From Amoebidium appalachense (lineage: Eukaryota > Ichthyosporea), in NCBI GenBank assembly GCA_963693365.1, contig CAVNZM010000006.1, positions 7,688,001-7,752,000 on the forward strand: a stretch of DNA of 64,000 nt, in the 5' to 3' direction. Shown here piece after piece: positions 1-20,685 of the stretch (the stretch's first letter is position 1; each line of letters opens with the position of its first letter). The position numbers and the translations under genes are program-made. The notes under the pieces were generated by a model, which worked only from the letters and a program-made list of their open reading frames with translations, had not been told where the DNA came from and made no database searches.

Positions 1-30
1 TCTGCTGGGCCTCCCCCCCCCCCCCCCCCT

Positions 31-106
<76 letters not shown>

Positions 107-273
107 CCCAAAAAAAACAACAAAAAAACAAAAAACAAAGAAAAACTTCTCCCTCTCTCTGTGTCCCCTGCTCAGGCTGGTAGTACGGTGCTCTTTGGGG
201 TTTTTGGGATGTGGGTGGGCTTTTAGCAGGCAATGGATGGTGGTCGTGGTAGCGGTGGGGGTGACTGCGTGTT

Positions 274-354
<81 letters not shown>

Positions 355-397
355 TGGTGGTGGGGTGTGTGCATGCGTTCGTGCGTGCGTGTGTGCG

Positions 398-484
<87 letters not shown>

Positions 485-526
485 TGGTGGGGTGTGTGCG
501 TGCGTGTGTGCGTGCGTGCGTGTGTG

Positions 527-622
<96 letters not shown>

Positions 623-795
623 TTTTTTTTTATTTTTTTATTTTTTTTTTTTGGGGGGGGGGGGGGGGGATGACAGGGGGCTGGGGGGGAAGGGGGAGGA
701 GTGAGCATGCCGCAGAAAAGTCAGCTTCGAGAAGATGGCTGGCAGTGTAATCCAACAACAAGCACAATTGTCCCTAATCGGTAAAATTCCTGCAG
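1..795. repeat. Repeat-only stretch upstream of first visible UCKL1 exon
   Basis: I see no coding exon here. The stretch holds a C-run, (CA)n from about 33 to 104, a poly(A)-rich patch, two blocks of (GT)n-(CT)n-(GT)n (about 277-352, 397-482 and 528-620), a T-run and a G-run near 649-669. It is most likely intron of the uridine kinase-like gene, whose kinase-domain exons lie before the window. The long frames across it are dipeptide translations of the repeats. Confidence 0.7.
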
Positions 796-8695
<7,900 letters not shown>

Positions 8696-8983
8696 GTCCA
8701 ATCAAGAGGGCTGAATGAAACACTGACATTTCTGGGCTGTACATCCCATCTTCCTTCCCCCTTTAGGACCTCCCCCGCCCCCCCCCCCCCCCCCCCCCCC
8801 CCCCCTTCCACACACACACAATGACAATGGCACACGCACACGGAGACACATACACACAAAACAACAACAATAACATCATACCCCACGACCTAGCGCAGGG
8901 TGGCCAGTAGTTGTATTGCGATAAACCAAGGTACCTTGGTTTATCGCAATACTTTGGTTTATCGCAATACAACAACATGCGCG

Positions 8984-9054
<71 letters not shown>

Positions 9055-9289
9055 GCACCCAATAATGGAGAAACTGGTTAGCTTTTATTGCCTTACCATT
9101 AACGCCTATACCAAGTAGTGATCCAGCGAGAAGTTAGAATCTGATGTAGATAATACGCTAACAGTTTTGTTTTCAGCTGTGATTGATTCCTTCTCGCCTA
9201 TGCTAGTTAGAACAGGGGTGCTGGTGTGTGTGTGTGTGTGTGTTTTGGTTTGTGTGTGCGTACGTGTTTGTGTGTGTGTATTTTTTTTT

Positions 9290-9320
<31 letters not shown>

Positions 9321-10805
9321 TTGCCAAAACCGGAAGGAAGTGAAGCGTAACTAAAGTGAAATAAGTTCTTTCGTCTTGATCGTGCAAGCTACTCCCATTC
9401 CTTCCCTCAGCACCATGGTGTTGCGTCAAATTCTGGGTGTATTTTCTTTTTTTGCCCTGCGCGGAATTGTAAGACAGTTAGTGTGGAAAAAAAATAAGAG
9501 CGGGTGATACTATGTACGAATGTGTTTGTTTCAAAACTTTTGTAGTGTTTGGTAAGGGTGACGAACAAAGAACCCTTTGAATTTTGATGCTGTTAGTTGT
9601 GATATCGAAACCCTCGCTTACGCAATGGATGAAGTGCTACGTTATAACTTCCAAGAATAACTGAGCCATTACCATAAATAAACATTCTTTTCCACCGGTC
9701 TTGGGGTAATTATTTATCCGAAAGAGAAATCGGTTGGTGTGGCACAGACACAAAGAGATGAAGACCTCCTCCCCTCCTTGGCGTGCGAACCCTCCAGATC
9801 CACTGAGAGAATGGACCCTACTTGACCCATGATCATATATCTAGCTTTGTTGTCACAAACACACGGAGTGCAACTGGTGCCATTCCGATATCTCGTATAC
9901 ATGTTGACATTTCAACCTACCCCCCCCCCCCCCCCCCCCCCTCTCTCCCCACCCACCCACGCAAAGACACTGCCGCTGACCAACCAACTGCACGCCCGTG
10001 TATACGTGACACGTGTGCGCGCACACGCATGCGTGCTTATGTGCACGTATGCACATGCATATGCACACACACACGCACACACAATAATTCTTGGGTCTCC
10101 CCCTGCAACCTCGAGGCCTCGTGCCACGTGATCACAGCCTCAAGGGGATTGCAATTGTGGGGCGATCGTGATCAGCTGTTGTGCACGTAAAGCGTCTCGA
10201 TTTGCACAGAGGTCACCCATATGAAAAGGTATTTTCTCTCAAATGTTGCATCCTTTTGTGTTGCTCTTTGTATTCGGAAGAAAGTTGATCCGGACCAGCC
10301 GGACCTCAGTCTCATGTACTTTATAAACTCGAGTCCAATTATCCCCCCCACCCCCTCCCCTCCCCGCCCCACGCTGCCGCCGTGGTCCCCACCCTTTTCT
10401 TTTTCTCGTTTTCTGCACAAAGTACTGCAGAAGCTAAAAAGTTTTTAGTGGTATGATCCTACCACACTAGCTTCAGATCTGAACCAATTTTCAGTGCGAA
10501 AATCGGCTTGCTGATTGCCTAAGACATGTGTATTGGAGACAAGTCATATACTCAAACACACTGTACGTGTGTGACGTGCACACGGCCATTCGTGTACACG
10601 TGTACATGTGCATGCAATCAAACACGTACACACACGTGCACACACACACACGTCTATGTACAGATACACACGTGGGCATGCACACTTCCACCCCTTCATC
10701 ATGCACACGAAGAAGATTCACATCGTCCCTATTCACATACGCACGAACCTATAATCAATAAAAAACACACGTGTCGAATCACACACACGCACACACAAAC
10801 ATAAT
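8696..10805. other. Intergenic region between convergent UCKL1 and CSL4 genes
   Basis: No exon is recognisable. It contains a C-run near 8775-8803, a foldback palindrome (8913-8971), (CA)n at about 8988-9054, (GT)n, T- and G-runs near 9220-9320, and CA/CG-rich purine-pyrimidine alternation at 10005-10085 and 10560-10690. An AATAAA at 9677 is about 980 bp beyond the UCKL1 stop and is only a weak polyadenylation candidate. Confidence 0.6.
8913..8971. repeat. 40-bp perfect palindrome with a third repeated arm
   Basis: 8913-8952 is a perfect 40-bp palindrome (GTATTGCGATAAACCAAGG, then its complement, centred on GGTACC). The right arm, TTGGTTTATCGCAATAC, is then repeated once more directly at 8954-8970. 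It can form a hairpin or cruciform with two alternative partners. It stands alone between the convergent ends of two genes. Confidence 0.9.
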
Positions 10806-10896
10806 TCACATCGTGTCTGGTCTAGCCACCTTTCTCAACTCCTTTGTTCGTGTCTTGGGGCAAAGCATCTCACACCAGCTGACCGGTACCATCGTA

Positions 10897-10952
<56 letters not shown>

Positions 10953-10956
10953 GCGT

Positions 10957-11014
<58 letters not shown>

Positions 11015-11039
11015 GTGTGTGTGCGTGTGTGTGTGTGTG

Positions 11040-11090
<51 letters not shown>

Positions 11091-12323
11091 GTGTGTGTGG
11101 TGGTGGTGGTGGTGGTTGTGGTGGTGTGTGTATGGCGGGGGGAGGGGGGGGGGGGGGGGTCTGAGTAAGTGCATGAGATTGTGTGTGCAAGTACATGTGT
11201 GTGAATGTGTGAACCTGCATGCCAAAAAAGCTCGAAACTGACCCCCTTTTGTGTGTGCATGTGTGTGTGTGTGGGGGGGGGGGATGAAACCAAAGCAGAA
11301 CACACAAAGACAACAAACCCTAGCACAAAGATTGAGGACACAGGATTCCAGATGAGACAAAGCAAACAAACTGAAACACCGAAAAACTGAAATAAGGGCA
11401 TGTTTGGCAGCCGAAAATAATCGTATTCGTGTCATTTTGCGAAAAGACGAATACTCATGTTCACAAAATTATTTTGTGGTATGGGTATTTAGGGGTAATG
11501 ATACGATTATGGCGTACCAAACACGCCTATTTTTTTTGTAAACACGCTCCCGCTTCGACATTGACACAAAATCTCGATACAATAAAGAATGCGAAATATC
11601 ATCTTTTGTGCGATTTCATTGGTAGTTGTTTGACCAATCGTATATTAGAATAGCTAAAAGCGATCCGATTGGCTAAAAGTTAAATCGTGTTTTCGAAAAT
11701 TTTCGAAAACACGATATAACTTCAATGTCCAACGTCTTTATCGTGTCCGGAAAGCTGTGGCGTTTGGCATGACACATTTTCGGAATCGTGTCATTACGCG
11801 AAAAGACGAATACGATAATGACACGATATAACTGCGCTGCCAAACACGCCCTAAATATGCATAGGGAAGAGAAGAGCCAGCCTCGGAAAAAGAGCATTTT
11901 ATATAGTGGCAGCAGCGGTCACAGTGGAGCATTAGGCCCCTTTATGGAATGGAAATATGTGAGAGAGGCATGGGGTGGGGAAGTGATGTGTGTGTGTGTG
12001 TGTGTGTTGGGGGGGGGGGGGGGGGGGGAGGGGGGGGGGGAGGTGATGCTTTATTTGGGGGGGGGGGGGGGGGGGGGAGGGGTGTGTGCGTGTGTGCGTG
12101 TGTGTGTGGGGGGGGGGGGGGGGGGGGAGGGGGGAGAGAGGGGGAGGGGGGGATATCTGCACCTGCTAGACTCTCAGCAAAGACAACCCCGTACTCGTTC
12201 TTTGCAGTCATTAGGAGGTAGGACCGGGCATCACCAAGTGACATCTTAAATTGTCAAGGCACTAGAACATCTTAGGCAATTCAATATCAAATAAAACAAA
12301 GATAGGTTGGGTTTAAACCCCCT

Positions 12324-12362
<39 letters not shown>

Positions 12363-12405
12363 AAGAAACCAAATATGACAGGTGGGATAAACACACTTTT
12401 GTTGT

Positions 12406-12450
<45 letters not shown>

Positions 12451-12983
12451 CCCCCCCCCCAAAAAAAAAAGAAAGAAAAAGAAAAAAGAAGAAAGAAAAA
12501 AGAAGAAAGAAAAAAAGAAAAGATGCATGCATCGCGAGCAGACATGCGCACAGGCACAGGCACAGGCACAGGCACATGCACATGCATGGGGGTTGCAATC
12601 ACGGATACGACTTCTGCCCTGATGATATCTCCCGGTCTGAAGCACTTGTGTATCTCAACCTTGTCTTTCTCTGTAGCACGTACGTCCCGTGATCTGTGGG
12701 TGGAAAAGTGTTGGCAGAATTTATTCGCACAAAAAACCCCAAACAGGTGATGCCAAGTCAAAATGCCCTCTGTAAATAGTGTAAATAGTTACGCACAACC
12801 ATATGCTTTAATGTAAATATCTGTGATTTGTTCCAGAGAGCATTCTCAAACCAGACTCTCCCCCCCCCCCCCCCCCCCCCCCCCCCACGTGTCTGCCACC
12901 ACAACCACAGCACGCACCCACACGCATACATGCACACACAGGCACCCCCGAGAGCGCACACCAAGGGTTTTTTTTTTTTTTTT

Positions 12984-13014
<31 letters not shown>

Positions 13015-13806
13015 GGGGAGGGGGGGGGGAGATTGGGAGGAAGGAGCGAATGCTGAAGATGTAGAAACAGACCTAAAACAAGGTGTAGGGGTGGAAAGAG
13101 TGTGGGGGTTTCTTCGCTCGTCTGAGATACTGGGTGCACACAGTATGCCTACAAGAATTATTGTATCACGTACCTTACAGTGCCTCGGAATGTGTTCTTC
13201 AAAGGGGCAGAGCCCACACATATGATGTCGCACTTTGCAAACCGCGGGTTGATTCCCGTTACCTGAACCCAAAGACTCATCAGCACCCCCCCCCCCCCCC
13301 CCCCTTCCCCCCATCATCAGCAAACCCCCCCCCCCCCCCCCAAAAAAAAAAAAAAAAAAAAAAAAAAGTGTCCGGTAAAGCAGTTTGAATAAAGAAGGTA
13401 GAATCCTTGCCCAAAAGTCTGGGGTCTCACGATATATTTTTCCCGTTCCTTTTTAGCATAACGCCATTACGTAACACAGGTCCACGGGAGGTGGTGGCAT
13501 ACAAGATTGTGATCTCGGAAAAAAACATTCAAAATACCAAGTCTCTAAGGCCCCAATAGATTTCATCCCCTCTTCCCACTTCCCCGCCTCCCCCCCCACA
13601 CACACCCCTCCCCCTTCCCCCCCCCCCCCCCCCCCCCATCCCCACCCACACCCACACACCCCTCCCCCTGTCCCTTTAGCTTGCCTGAAACACATCGATT
13701 CCATCAGATGTGAATTTGTCCCGCCGATACGCCCAAAGACCAGCGAATGTGTTTCTGTTCTGTTTTAATGAACACGCATAGTCGCATACACTAATGCATG
13801 AATGTG

Positions 13807-13900
<94 letters not shown>

Positions 13901-14332
13901 TTTTATTTTTATTTATTATTATTTTATTTTTATTTATTATTTATTTATTTATTTTTTTATTTTTTATTTTTTTTTTTGGGGGGGGGGGGGGGTTGACGTC
14001 TGTACCCCCAAGGATATGTGAAAAAAAGGTGCCCAAAGGACACAACAACACACCCCTAAAGGAAAAGAAAAGGGATCAAGGGAATACAAAACGCCGAAAG
14101 TGGGGAAAGCAATACATTGATGGTTGGCATAGAAAAGGGTAAAGGGTGTGTGTGTGTGTGTATGTGTGGAAATAGGGGGGGGGGGGGGGGGGGGGGGGGG
14201 GGGATTGCGTGCGAGTAAAAAGGAGGAACGAGGAGGAAGGGGGCAGAGGGGGGAGGGGGAGGGGGGATGGGGGAGTATGCATTGATGGTGGAAGCGGGGC
14301 AGGAGGAGGGCAACCATTGGGAAGGGGAAGAA

Positions 14333-14378
<46 letters not shown>

Positions 14379-14928
14379 AAAACACATCAATGCAACAAAA
14401 AACATCACATATCCCAGAGACACCAAAAGTGACGTGCAAGTTAAACACAGTCCGTCATCCAGCGATGGAGGGGGGGGGGGGGGGGGAGGGCTCGAATGTG
14501 TTATAGAGTAAAAAGAACACATTTACAACGGACAACACAATGCAGAGTGCAAACCAGACATCAAGAGTAGGCACAGCAAGTAGAGCCCATCCTTGAAGGG
14601 GGGTGGGGGGTTTGAATGCGGAACACGGTACGAAGTACGCATACACGACGAGAAGCATGGTGCAGGACACATGCAAAGGCAAACATTCAAACATGCAACA
14701 TCAGCCATGTGCACAGTATGCGTCATAAGCAGAGCCCATCCTCGGGAAGGAGGAGGGGGGGGGGGGGGGGGGGGATGTTACCTTTGCAATGACTACTGAT
14801 CCGACTTCCGGAACTACCCCAGAATACTTATCGTGTACCACCATTAGGAGCGGTAGCTGCATTGTGAGTGAATGAGTGGTGGCTCATGTGTAAATGCAGT
14901 TACAGGGGGTCAGGTAGAAGGGGTGAAA

Positions 14929-14974
<46 letters not shown>

Positions 14975-15108
14975 AAAAAGTAGTAAAGATTACGAAGGTA
15001 CACATTCATAACGGACAACAAAATGCAGAGTGCAAAACACACATTAAGAAGGGGCATGATAGGCAGTGCTCATCCGCGGGGGGACGGGGTGGGGTGGGGG
15101 GGGTGGGG

Positions 15109-15148
<40 letters not shown>

Positions 15149-15369
15149 AGCCATCCTCAGTACAAAGTTTCGACCAGGGGTGAGGTGAGGGAGGCATATT
15201 TTTAAAAAAAACGTATGCCTTAGGGAGCGGAAGAATTTTTTTTTTTTTTTTTTTTTTTTGGTGGGGGGGGGGGGGGGGGGGGGGGGGAATAAAATAAGTG
15301 AAAACCCGAAAAAACCAACCAAACCGGTGCACATGTACCCAGGGGAGGATAGAGAAAGGAAGGGGAGGG

Positions 15370-15453
<84 letters not shown>

Positions 15454-15620
15454 CTGCTTCTGCTAAAAAGAAAACAGCAATCTATTATATGAGAACTCTC
15501 AGAATCCAAACGAAGAAACAAAAACCACACACTCCTTTTTGACACCACGTTCCCTACCGCAACAACTCTTCAACGCTTTCTCACCAGCACATACAATCCC
15601 CCCCCCCCCCCATCCCCCCC

Positions 15621-15651
<31 letters not shown>

Positions 15652-15772
15652 AAGGGGGGGGGGGGGGGAAGGAAAACACCCCACCCCTTTTGGCCGTAAT
15701 TTCCTATCCCCTTCTCCATACAACCATGAATACAATAACAGCAATAAAACAAGATACAGAAAACAGGGGGGG

Positions 15773-15807
<35 letters not shown>

Positions 15808-16875
15808 TCCCTTTTGCTTCCGTCAGCCTCTCACTCTACGTTCTCTCCACCCTTCCCCCCCTCTCCCCCCCGATCACCACCCCACGTACAGCTATATCCC
15901 ACCTTTCAGTCACACAATGAGTCGTAAAAGAATCAGACGTGAACACGCAAACACACACACTCCCCTCCTCCCCCCCTGGTCGTCTGCCCACCACCAACAC
16001 AACTTCCCCCCCCCCCCCCCTCCCTTCCCCACTTCATCTAACTTTGACCAAGACTTCTCTTCTTTCCTGCACAAGCTAATCGCCTTCAGCTATAATCAAT
16101 CCTGCACCGCCCCGTCTTTTCTCTATACCCCCCCCCCCCCTCCCTTCCCTTCCCTTCCCTTTCCCCTCCCCCCCCCTTCCTGTGACTTCGATCAACCCCT
16201 CCTTCCTCCACAAGCTCTTCTCCTTGAGCTATTTTCGACCCTTCACGGCCCATCTCTTTCCGCCCCCCTCCCCCCTCCTGCCCCCCTCCCCTCCCCCTCC
16301 CCCCCTCCCCCCCCCCCCCCCCCCCCCCTTTCCCTCCGCCCCCCCCCCTCCCCACCCCCCCCCCCGTTTTCCCGCGGGTTGATTGATCCATCACTCCGAT
16401 CTTCTCCTCTCCATTGCTCCTCCTCCCCGCAAACATCCCCCCTCCCCCCCCACCACCCCCTCCTCCCCCCGCCCACCCTCGCCCCCTCCCCTTCCATCCC
16501 GTTCGTTCCCGCAACAGCGCTCTCTCCCTTTCCATTCTCAGTACCCCTCGTTGCCCCTTTTTCTCCGCTTTTCTTCCTGCACCCCCCCCCCCCCCCCCCC
16601 CCCCCACCTCACCACCCCCCCCACCCTTACCCCACCCCAATCCTCCTGATTTCATGTACAAGAGATGTCCTTTACTCACATCCACACTGTAAAATTATTA
16701 TACTCACCTCCTTTTCCGTTGGTGCGACTCTCAACAGTGTGCCCACAGTGGAGGCATGTATACTTGACCCTCTTACGTAAGTACCTGGGCCTGACCTGAA
16801 ATCCTCTAAGTGACCAAGCCGCTGCCCGGGAATTACTACCTCCCCCTTCCCTCCATTGCTTTCCTCGTGTGACAT
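10806..16875 (-). CDS. EXOSC1: Exosome complex cap subunit Csl4/EXOSC1 (6 exons)
   Basis: S1-domain cap subunit of the RNA exosome, which helps thread RNA into the 3'-5' decay machine. Exons in transcript order: 16875-16708, 14856-14782, 13262-13174, 12693-12609, 12244-12163, 10900-10806. All five junctions are GT-AG and in phase. The product is 197 aa (human 195). The N-terminal domain has VIPGQRLG and GPGTYVR. The S1 region has PEVGSVVIAK, INPRFAKCDI, LKNTFRGTVR, RATEKDKVEI, FRPGDIIRAEV, SLGDARSYLL and NEYGVVFAES. The C-terminus has VPVSWCEMLCPKT and KELRKVARPD. The start is the first ATG after an upstream in-frame TTG. The exons are buried in poly(C/G) and SINE DNA. The gene is divergent from eRF3. 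Confidence 0.93.
10903..11098 (+). repeat. (GT)n tract, (CA)n acceptor side of CSL4 intron 5 in sense
   Basis: Nearly 200 bp of GT with scattered GC and AT steps, followed by (GGT)n. Read on the CSL4 strand it is (CA)n ending in CACAG directly at the last exon. Confidence 0.95.
11396..11851. mobile_element. Tourist/Harbinger-like MITE, 456 bp
   Basis: The ends are inverted repeats of 16 bp with one mismatch, GGGC(A/G)TGTTTGGCAGC. The element is flanked by TAA on both sides (11393-11395 and 11852-11854). A 3-bp TWA target duplication with ends starting GGG/GGC...TGTTTGG is the signature of PIF/Harbinger-class MITEs. Inside lies a perfect 32-bp palindrome at 11684-11715 (ATCGTGTTTTCGAAAA and its complement). 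The sub-terminal motif GCGAAAAGACGAATAC occurs near both ends in direct orientation. No coding capacity. It lies in CSL4 intron 5. Confidence 0.85.
13806..13898 (+). repeat. (GT)n microsatellite and T/A-rich tract in CSL4 intron 2
   Basis: About 46 GT units, then an ATTTATTT-type tract and a G-run up to 13992. Confidence 0.95.
14492..14597 (-). repeat. SINE-like repeat, reverse copy
   Basis: On the minus strand: GGATGGGCTCTACTTGC, TTTGCACTCTGCATTGTG, then ACACATTCGAG and a C-rich tail (the G-run at 14468-14490 on the plus strand). It lies head-to-tail behind the copy at 14611. Confidence 0.78.
14611..14745 (-). repeat. SINE-like repeat, subfamily B, reverse copy
   Basis: On the minus strand: GGATGGGCTCTGCTTATGAC through CTTCGTACCGTGTTCCGCAT and TCAAACCC. 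The poly(C) tail (plus-strand G-rich, 14598-14610) joins it to the next copy. Confidence 0.82.
15001..15076 (-). repeat. SINE-like repeat, partial reverse copy
   Basis: On the minus strand it starts GGATGAGCACTGCC and ends ATGAATGTG. It is separated by a short spacer from a G-run (14931-14973) that corresponds to the C tail. Confidence 0.6.
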
Positions 16876-17650
16876 TGTCAATATCTTGAAAAATCAGTTT
16901 CTTGAATTTGTACTGGTTTTGAGTGCGCCTGTATTACCGTCAAATGTTTAGCTTAAACTTATCCAATCCTGGTTTCCTGCAATCGCTACGTTGAGTTAAA
17001 CTTTTCCAAGCCTGGTTTCCTGCAATCGCTACGTTGAGTTCATGGGCTTTCAGGCGTATACCACCAAGAATTTTGTTTTCTGCGTATGTACTTGCTTGAC
17101 ACCGAATACGCATACTATACTACCGTTATATTTGCAAGTTTAGTCATAACATGGATATCGCCCAACCCTCTCTAGGCTCTCTCTCTCCCTCTCCCAACTT
17201 CAACTGTACACGGAAAAGAGCCTGTGTAAACATGTTACGTCGACTATGACGTAACAAGACGGCAGCTTCACAAACGCGGAAGGTACAATATTTGTAATTT
17301 TGCAAAAATTCTAAGACGGTCTTATTAACCCCATTTTCGGCATCAAAAGCCCCAAGTAACTGTTTTCGGTACGCAATGGCCATAAATTCCTACCGGTAGT
17401 GTGCAAGTCTACGCACATGTGTCCCACAAAAATCCCGCCCACGCCCACACACAGCCTTCACACACACAAAAAGCTGTAAGGGGGGACTCAGCTTGTATCA
17501 CCCCTGTTTCTACCCATCTCTCTTTCACCCCTTAGTTTGTACATATCCACACACCCATTGTCTAGTTCGCTTTTGCCATAGGGCAAGAGAGATATTTCTC
17601 GCCACATCTCGTGTTTTTTTGCCTGCCCTTCAGAGGGAGATTTCCAAAAA
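16876..17650. promoter_or_regulatory. Shared divergent promoter region of CSL4 and eRF3
   Basis: 775 bp separate the two start codons, with genes pointing away from each other. It is the only long stretch nearby without homopolymer runs. It contains a 43-bp tandem duplication and short palindromic or repeated motifs, but no recognisable TATA box. That it acts as a bidirectional promoter is inferred from layout. Confidence 0.55.
16953..17038 (+). repeat. 43-bp tandem duplication in the divergent promoter
   Basis: Two adjacent 43-bp units (16953-16995, 16996-17038) start TTAAACTT and contain CCTGGTTTCCTGCAATCGCT. They differ at two positions. They lie 78-163 bp upstream of the CSL4 start codon. 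Confidence 0.9.
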
Positions 17651-18010
17651 ATGGCGCAAGGACAGGACAACTGGGACGATCAGCAGCTGGCGGATGAGAC
17701 CGCAAACATGAACATGGGCGGCGGCCGCGGTCGTGGACGTGGTGGCCAAGGTGGATATTACCAGCAGGGGGGGTATAACCAGCAGTATGGAGGGGGATAC
17801 TATCAGGGAGGGGGAGGAGGGAGGGGTGGACGGGGGGGCCAGCAGGGGGGTTACAACCCCGGGGCTCCCACGTTCGTCCCCCAGGCAAACGCACAGGCGT
17901 TCTACCCTGGGCAGCAGTATTACCCGCCTCAGCAGCAGGGATATGGACGTGGTATGTGCGTGTGTGTGTGGGGGGGGGGGGGGGGGGATGTGTGTGCGTG
18001 TGTGTGTGTG

Positions 18011-18056
<46 letters not shown>

Positions 18057-20645
18057 GGTGTGGGTGTGTCCATGTGTGCAAATCTGTAATAACATCTTTT
18101 GTTGTTGTTTTTTTTTTTGGTAGCTGTCTTTGCCTGAGTGTGTGGGTGGGGGATGGGCGGGTGTGATTGTGTGCGTGTGTGTGTGGATCTGGTTGGTGCG
18201 ACAGGCATGCAAGTCTGGATGAAGAGTGTTGTTTATTGGTGCAATGGAGTGGGATGTGGAGTATTCTAAAGTGGCCTGCCTGACATCTTGCGGCTTAGTG
18301 TGGGCTTTGAATTTCTGGAAAAAGGTTTGTTTTTGAAGGGTGATTGCATTTTGCACGGGTTTTGTGTGTGTGAATGTGCATGTGTGTTGGCTTGCTTGTT
18401 TCTTTCTGTCTTGCACACTAGAAGGTTCCTTTCCACGGTGTAGTCTCACCACTCACGCTGTTCGAGACACAGGTACACACAGGCATTCACACACAGACAC
18501 ATACTTACAGGCGAGTGCACACACACATGCAAATACATGGGCTTTGCCACGTGTACTCTTGCTCGTACGTACACACACACACTCATTCTTCTCTCTCTCT
18601 CTCTCTCTCTCCCTCTCTATCTCTCTCTCTCTCTCTCTTCCTCTCTCTCCCCCTCACATACTCATTTTTCCCCCTTTCTCTTGATCCCTTCCCCTCCCCC
18701 TCCTCCCCCCCCCCCTCCGGCACGCTCGCTCTCCACCCTTTCCCTTGTCCCGCCCGCAAGCCCCTGTCCCATCTCCATCGCTCTGTGTCTCTTTCCTCCC
18801 TACCCCGCTCCCCTCACTCTTGCACTCTTGCGCGCTCACACCTCACTCCCTTCCCTCTCCTCTCGTGTTCCTTTTTTGACATCACCTTCATTCCAGTGAG
18901 TGCATTAACACCCACACAGCCACCACACCACACACTTTGTCCAATCCCTTGATTGAAGGTATTTTTATGTGCACGACAACCGTTGAATTTCAACTCATTT
19001 ACACATTTTCTCTTTTTTCCTCGTTTCCCTTCAATTTTTTCCTTCCCTCTCCCCTCCCCCCCCCTCTTTTTTTGTTCTCTTCCCTCTTTAGGTGGGTACG
19101 GTGGCTACCAGCAGGGCGGATACGGGGGCTACCAGCAGAATTACCAGCAAGGGGGGTACCAATACCAGCAGGGTGGCTACCAGGGGGGGTACCAACAGGG
19201 GGGTTACCAGCAACCCGCCGCCTCCCAGCAGCAGCAGCCAGCGGCCGCCGCGGCGGGGGGCCGTGGAGGCGCACAGGCAGGCACACGGGGTGGGAGCACA
19301 GGTGGACGTGGGGGGGCACAGGCGGAAAGGGGTGGAAAGGGAGCTGCCGCCGCGGCTGCTTCCCCTCGCGTGGAGCCTGCAAAGCCCCAGGCTGCGGCCG
19401 CCCCCGCACCTACCCAATCCTCCCCTGCCCCTGCTAAGCAAGAGAAACCCGCACCCACACCCGCTCCCGCCGCTGAGCCTTCCCCGGCCGCCACGGCGAA
19501 CGGAGAGTCGGATGATTGGGAGAAAGATGCGGATGAAGGGGCCACCCCCGCACCCACCCCGGCTGCGGATTCAACCCCTGCTCCGGCGGTTTCGGATTCT
19601 GCTCCGGCGACGGCGGCAGCGGGTGGAAGTGCGGAGGGTGGTGCGAGTGCGCCTGTTGCCGAGGCGCCTAAGCCTAAGCCCAAGAGCAAGAAGAGGGTGT
19701 TTGTGGAGGAGAAGGAGCACTTGAACGTGCTGTTTATCGGGCACGTCGGTGAGTGGATTTGTGTGGGAGGCCGGGGGGAGGGGAGGGAGGGGGGAGACGG
19801 GGGGCGGGGGAGGGGGGGAGGAAAGAAGGGGGTGGGGATGTGGGGAAAGTGGGTGGTGAGGAGGGGGAAGGTGAGGGTGGTAATGGTGGTGGCGGGGAGG
19901 GGGAAGGTGAGGATGGGGGGGGGGAGGGGGGGTGGTATGAGTGGGGGTGAGGTGAACTAGGGTTGTTAGAAGTGGAAGTGGGGTTTAAGAGAAGATGGGG
20001 GGAGGGGTGGGGGGAGGTGAATGGTAGGAAAAAACAACGAAGGAATGGTGGTGGATGGTTGTATGTGTTCTTGTGTTTGTGTGTTTTTGGGAAAGGGGGG
20101 AAGGGCGAGGAGGAGGCAGGGTAGAGAGGATACATCCAACACTCTCATAATCTACTTTTGGGGGGGGGGGGGGGGGGGGGGGGATGGTGGTTGGTTGTGT
20201 GTATGTGTGTTTTTTTTTGGGGGGGGGGGGGGGTAGGTGGTCGTGTGAGAATGTGATTGGAGGGGGTGGGGGGGGGGGGGGAGAGATGGCCGATTTGGGG
20301 AACTCGGTGGAGAAGTGTTGTGAGAATCAGTCACCTTTCTTTGGAGTTTTTGCTATTTTTTTATCATTCAATTGCGCATTCACACTCACCTGAACTCAAC
20401 ACACACACACTCCCTCTTTCTGTCTCTCCTCTCTCACTCTCACACATCTCCCCTCCCTTTCACCTTAACAACCCCCCCCCCCCCCCCCCCCCCCCCCCCT
20501 CTCTCTCACTTTCACTTTCGTGTATTCGCACACAAACATGCTTAGCTTGCCCACAAACTCACTCACACGTATACACACAATCTCTCACACACCCACACAT
20601 CCACACACGAATACGCCCACACACACACACTCACTCACGAACCCA

Positions 20646-20685
<40 letters not shown>

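Noticed and set aside
15539-16780. 413-residue Pro-rich frame on the + strand
   Set aside because: C-rich low-complexity DNA inside CSL4 intron 1; no domain, and it overlaps the CSL4 first exon antisense.
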